In this document: positions 31,631-34,656 of the stretch, piece by piece
Position numbering within the stretch: the first letter of the stretch is position 1
Layout: every line of letters starts with the position of its first letter
Assembly (NCBI GenBank): GCA_964529005.1
Contig: CAZGUH010000039.1
Location: 1 to 34,656 of the forward strand
DNA length: 34,656 nucleotides
Direction of reading: 5' to 3'
Source of the DNA: CAZGUH01 sp964529005
Lineage (GTDB): Bacteria; Actinomycetota; Acidimicrobiia; Acidimicrobiales; Ilumatobacteraceae
Notes under the pieces: model-generated
Told to the model about the DNA's origin: nothing
What the model saw: the letters and a program-made list of their open reading frames with translations, nothing else
Databases searched by the model: none
Translations under genes and position numbers: made by a program

Positions 31631-32881
31631 ATGGCGCCCGTGGAAGCGATGGCGGTGGTCGACGACGTGGAGGCAGCTGCGGGAGCCGCCCATCGGGCGC
31701 TCGATGCGCTCGGCGTGGCGCTCGCCGACGAGCCCATCCAATGCGAGGCGGTGTTGCGCGCTGCCGAGCACATCTCCCGGCGCGTGGAGGCGCTCATCGT
31801 GCAGGCCATGGCGGCGGCGCGGCGTTCGCATGCGCCCGAAGCGCATGGCCATCGCTCGCTCGCCGCGTGGTGCCGGGCGACAGCGCGGTGGTCACCCGCC
31901 GAGAGCGCAGACCGCGTCCGCACCGAACGTCTGGCGCGCGACGTGCCCGAAGTGGTCGCCGCGCTCGATTCCGGCGACGCGCCGGTGGCCTCCGTCCGGA
32001 TGCTGGCGCGTGCTGCGGCCAACGTGCGCTGCCGCCAGCAGATGACCGGCCTTGCGCCGCAGCTGCTGCGCGAGGCGGGGTCGATGCCGGTCGACGAGTT
32101 CGGCCGCCTTGCCCGCCGACTCGAGCAGTACCTCGATGCCGATGGCGCTCACCGCTCGGCGGAGTCGGCGCATTGCGGGCGGTCGGCGTGGATCGCGACG
32201 GTCGGCGACGAGGTGCACGTCCGCGCCCGCTTCGGCATCGCCCAAGGCGCGCTCCTGCGCGAGGTTCTCGATCGCTACACCGATGCCGAGCTGCGCGTCG
32301 ACGCCACGCGCACTGCGGCCCAGCGCCGCGCCGACGCGCTGCACGCGATCTTCCTGTCCGCCGCCGGCGGAACGTCGTCCAGGGTGCCCACGGTCAACGT
32401 CGTGGTCGACCAGGCGACCCTCGAGGCCGCCACGGCCGAGTTGCTCAGCGGGCAGCCGTGTCCGCGCGCCGGTGACGCGTCGTCGTACCGCTGCGAGACG
32501 ATCGACGGAGACCCGCTCACTCCGTTCGACGTCGCCGCAGCCGCGGTGGTGGGATACGTGCGCCGCGTCGTGTTCAGCCTCGACGGCGTCGTGGTCGACA
32601 TGAGCCGTCGATCGCGGTTGTTCCGCGGCGCCGCACGCGAAGCAGTGTGGCTCGCGCACCGCCGCCACTGCGTCCATCCCGGGTGCGGGGCCCGCTCGTA
32701 CGACGTCGATCACCAGCGGCCCTGGTGCCGAGGCGGCAGCACGAACCCGGCCAACGGCGTGCCGTTGTGCGGCTATCACAACCGCTGGAAGCACGAGCAT
32801 GGCTACCGCGTCTGGCGTGACCCCACCGGGGCGTGGCACACCACCCTGCCGGACGGGTCCGAGCTGCCGCGGCCGGCGTGA
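31631..32881 (+). CDS. DUF222/HNH endonuclease-like protein (13E12 family)
   Basis: 416 aa from ATG 31631. Residues ~1-300 are a DUF222 region (LRAAEHISRRVEALIVQAMAAARR, HRSLAAWCRATARWSPAESADRVR). The C-terminus is an HNH nuclease: HRRHCVHPGCGARSYDVDHQRPWCRGG followed by NGVPLCGYHNRWKH, with the zinc-binding Cys pairs and the DH and HN catalytic residues intact. The family is the 13E12 repeat family of M. tuberculosis, often present in many copies in actinobacteria and thought to be selfish or nuclease-linked. It sits 4 nt after comEC, where holA is often found in relatives. Confidence 0.9.
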   Translation: MAPVEAMAVVDDVEAAAGAAHRALDALGVALADEPIQCEAVLRAAEHISRRVEALIVQAMAAARRSHAPEAHGHRSLAAWCRATARWSPAESADRVRTERLARDVPEVVAALDSGDAPVASVRMLARAAANVRCRQQMTGLAPQLLREAGSMPVDEFGRLARRLEQYLDADGAHRSAESAHCGRSAWIATVGDEVHVRARFGIAQGALLREVLDRYTDAELRVDATRTAAQRRADALHAIFLSAAGGTSSRVPTVNVVVDQATLEAATAELLSGQPCPRAGDASSYRCETIDGDPLTPFDVAAAAVVGYVRRVVFSLDGVVVDMSRRSRLFRGAAREAVWLAHRRHCVHPGCGARSYDVDHQRPWCRGGSTNPANGVPLCGYHNRWKHEHGYRVWRDPTGAWHTTLPDGSELPRPA

Positions 32882-32883
32882 GG

Positions 32884-33474
32884 CTACGAGACGATCTCAG
32901 CGCGGGCGATGGCGTCGGACATCGCGGCCTCGAACGCCGGCTCGCGGCGCAACAGCTTCAGCTGGTCCCTGCACCACCAGCTCCACATCGGCATGTCGGC
33001 GTCGTCGCGCGTCGCCTCGGCGACGAAGTCGTCCCAGCGCATCCAGCGGCACGCTGCAACCTCGTCGGGATTGAGGCTCGGCGCGGTCGAGGCGCCGGCC
33101 ACGAAGACCGGGCAGAACTCGTTCTCGACGATGCCGTCGTACGCCGGCGACACGTACCGGTAGCGCGGAAGCACCAGTGACAGCGCGTCGACGTACATCC
33201 CGAGCTCGTAGTGGGCCCGCCGCCGGACCGCGTCGTCGAACGCCTCGCCGGGCATCGGATGGCCGCACACGGTGTTCGTCCACACCCCTGGCCACACCTT
33301 CTTGTGGTGCGCTCGTTGCGTGACCAGCAGCCGCCCGCTGGCGTCGAACACGTAACACGAGAACCCCAGGTGCAGCGGAGTCTCGGCATGGTGCGAGGCC
33401 AACTTCGGCGCGGCCCCGCTCGGCGTCCCATCCTCGGCGCAGAGCACGATCTCCTCGGCGGTCAGCTGCCTCAT
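32884..33474 (-). CDS. idi: Isopentenyl-diphosphate delta-isomerase, type I
   Basis: 196 aa from ATG 33474; the in-frame upstream ATG would add 13 Arg-rich residues. It isomerises IPP to DMAPP for isoprenoid and polyprenyl-carrier synthesis. Nudix-type fold with the catalytic Cys70 in TNTVCGHP and catalytic Glu119 in VENEFCPVF, plus the metal-binding HHAETPLHLGFSCYVF and RRRAHYELGM. GATACT 6 nt before the ATG may be the -10. It converges on the HNH gene and is divergent from the ABC ATPase. Confidence 0.95.
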   Translation of the reverse strand: MRQLTAEEIVLCAEDGTPSGAAPKLASHHAETPLHLGFSCYVFDASGRLLVTQRAHHKKVWPGVWTNTVCGHPMPGEAFDDAVRRRAHYELGMYVDALSLVLPRYRYVSPAYDGIVENEFCPVFVAGASTAPSLNPDEVAACRWMRWDDFVAEATRDDADMPMWSWWCRDQLKLLRREPAFEAAMSDAIARAEIVS

Positions 33475-33572
33475 CGCACCAGTATCCCCGCCGCGGCGGC
33501 GCGTTCTCGGCATTGCGCGTCCGCGAAACTCCCTTGACCGGTCGGCGTCCCCGCTCGGCAGACTCGGAGGTG

Positions 33573-34607
33573 ATGTCTTCGACGACCCTCCAATCCGGCA
33601 GCCCCACCCGCGGGGCTGACTCGCTGATCGCCATCGAGGCTCATGACCTCGTGAAGCGCTACGGCGACAACACCGCGTTGGGCGGTGTCGACCTCATGGT
33701 CCCGAGCGGCAGCGTCACCGCGGTGCTCGGGCCGAACGGCGCGGGCAAGACCACGGCGGTGCGCATCCTCACGACGCTGGCCGACGCCGACGAGGGCTCG
33801 GCGACGGTCGCTGGTTTCGACGTGCGCACGCATCCCCAGGAGGTGCGCCGGCGCATCGGCCTGGCGGCGCAGGACGCCACGGTCGACCCCTTGCTCACCG
33901 GTCGCGAGAACCTCGTGATGCTCGGCGAGCTGCACCAGCTGAGCCGCCGGGAGGCGCGCCGCCGCGCCGCCGAGCTGCTGGACGACTTCTCCCTCACCGA
34001 TGCCGCTGACCGGGTGACGGGCGCCTATTCGGGGGGCATGCGTCGTCGGCTCGACCTCGCCGCGACCCTGGTGGCGCACCCGACGGTCCTGTTCCTCGAC
34101 GAGCCGACGACCGGGCTCGACCCGCGGGCTCGCATCGAGTTGTGGGGCGTGCTCGACACGTTGGTCGGGCGCGGCACCACGGTGCTGCTCACCACGCAGT
34201 ACCTCGACGAGGCCGAGCGCCTCGCCGACGACATCGTGGTCATCGACCACGGGCGCGTGATCGCCCAGGGTGACGCCCGCAAGCTCAAGCGCGAAGTGGG
34301 AGGCGACCATGTCCACGTCGTCGTCACCGAGCGCGATCAGCTCGATGATGCCGCCGGTGTGATCCGTCGCGTCGTCGGCGCAGATCCGGTGCTCGACGTG
34401 GCGATGCGTTCTGCCGTCGCGCCGACCACCGGCGGGGTCGACGCCTTGATCGCCGTCGCGCACGAGCTGTCGGCGGCACGCATTCCGATCGAAGATCTCA
34501 GCCTGCGCCAGCCGACGCTCGACGAAGTGTTCCTGATCCTCACCGGAGCCGAGCAGCAGCTCAGCGACGAGCCCTGCGACGAGACCAGCGAGGAGCCCAG
34601 CCGATGA
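33573..34607 (+). CDS. Drr-type ABC exporter, ATP-binding protein
   Basis: 344 aa from ATG 33573. Walker A GPNGAGKTT, Q-loop in GLAAQDATVDPLLTGRENL, signature YSGGMRRRLDLAA, Walker B VLFLDEPTTGLD and the switch-region TTQYLDEAERL are complete. The DrrA-type C-terminal extension (~230-344) contains LRQPTLDEVFLILTG. It powers a multidrug or lipid exporter with an ABC-2 permease, expected to start in the ATGA overlap at 34604. GGAGG ends only 2 nt before the ATG, too close for normal use; CAGACT at 33559-33564 suggests a leaderless transcript. The C-terminus beyond LTG is acidic. Confidence 0.93.
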   Translation: MSSTTLQSGSPTRGADSLIAIEAHDLVKRYGDNTALGGVDLMVPSGSVTAVLGPNGAGKTTAVRILTTLADADEGSATVAGFDVRTHPQEVRRRIGLAAQDATVDPLLTGRENLVMLGELHQLSRREARRRAAELLDDFSLTDAADRVTGAYSGGMRRRLDLAATLVAHPTVLFLDEPTTGLDPRARIELWGVLDTLVGRGTTVLLTTQYLDEAERLADDIVVIDHGRVIAQGDARKLKREVGGDHVHVVVTERDQLDDAAGVIRRVVGADPVLDVAMRSAVAPTTGGVDALIAVAHELSAARIPIEDLSLRQPTLDEVFLILTGAEQQLSDEPCDETSEEPSR

Positions 34608-34656
34608 CACCCTCTGTGTCAACCCATATTCGTTTAAGCGGCCTGGTTGAGTCGTT
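34604..34656 (+). CDS. Start of a following open frame, truncated by the window end (doubtful permease)
   Basis: ATG 34604 overlaps the ATPase stop (ATGA) and the frame stays open for 17 codons. An ABC-2 permease is expected here, but the residues (MTPSVSTHIRLSG...) do not look like one. The sequence from ~34615 on has only 20 G or C in its last 42 bases, unlike the rest of the window, so an insertion sequence may have replaced the permease. Confidence 0.25.
   Translation, partial: MTPSVSTHIRLSGLVES
34605..34656. mobile_element. Possible end of an insertion sequence at the right edge
   Basis: TGACAC (34605-34610) and GTGTCA (34616-34621) are inverted around 5 nt, and TCAACC (34619-34624) pairs with GGTTGA (34645-34650). 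Composition drops sharply from the surroundings. Nested repeats plus a low-GC edge exactly at the end of the sequence resemble an IS terminus at which an assembly broke. No transposase is visible. Confidence 0.3.

Noticed and set aside
1..34656. CRISPR array, prophage or integrative element
   Set aside because: No regularly spaced direct repeats, phage structural genes, integrase or attachment-site duplication were seen, and the one tRNA gene has no integrase beside it.

Overview
The window looks like chromosomal DNA from a high-GC actinobacterium, most likely Acidimicrobiia (Ilumatobacter-like). This rests on the base composition, an actinobacterial-type LexA box, a PAC2 protein, a DUF222/HNH gene of the 13E12 type, a homodimeric AceE, and secreted proteins with Asp-Thr-Arg ('DTR') repeats. 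The taxonomic placement is inference. Many starts lie 5-8 nt after a TANNNT hexamer, which points to widespread leaderless transcription.

Positions 1-8148 form a surface-glycan region. It holds the tail of a probable GDP-mannose 4,6-dehydratase, a small coiled-coil protein and three glycosyltransferases (GT4, GT2, GT4) with stop/start overlaps. Then come, on the minus strand, a secreted DTR-repeat protein and a SAM methyltransferase. The 160-bp gap between those two carries mutually exclusive inverted repeats. Positions 8228-11270 hold aceE preceded by a 60-aa membrane protein, and upstream of both is a perfect CRP/GlxR-type operator. Positions 11298-17063 hold two translationally coupled secreted SGNH hydrolases carrying DTR repeats. 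Divergent from them is an acyltransferase-3 protein with its own C-terminal SGNH domain, followed by rnhA. Together these look like an export/acylation module for a cell-surface polymer.

Positions 17584-23873 are mixed: a HemD-like/winged-helix regulator, DUF72, a STAS anti-anti-sigma factor whose 3' end runs antisense into DUF72, the fluoride channel crcB, an SOS-controlled dinB with two compensating frameshifts, a lipoprotein, tRNA-Ala(GGC), an MBL-fold hydrolase and an MmcQ/YjbR protein.

Positions 23883-34656 hold leuS, PAC2 (preceded by a 21-codon leaderless leader ORF), a CnoX-like thioredoxin-TPR protein and a small HEHVH protein. They are followed by comEA (probable CTG start), an opposing membrane protein, a comEC lacking the metallo-beta-lactamase domain, a DUF222/HNH gene, idi, and the ATPase of a Drr-type ABC exporter. 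The last ~50 bp are AT-richer and carry inverted repeats, as if an insertion sequence begins there.

The best candidates for something undescribed are the DTR-repeat/SGNH surface module and its structured upstream region.
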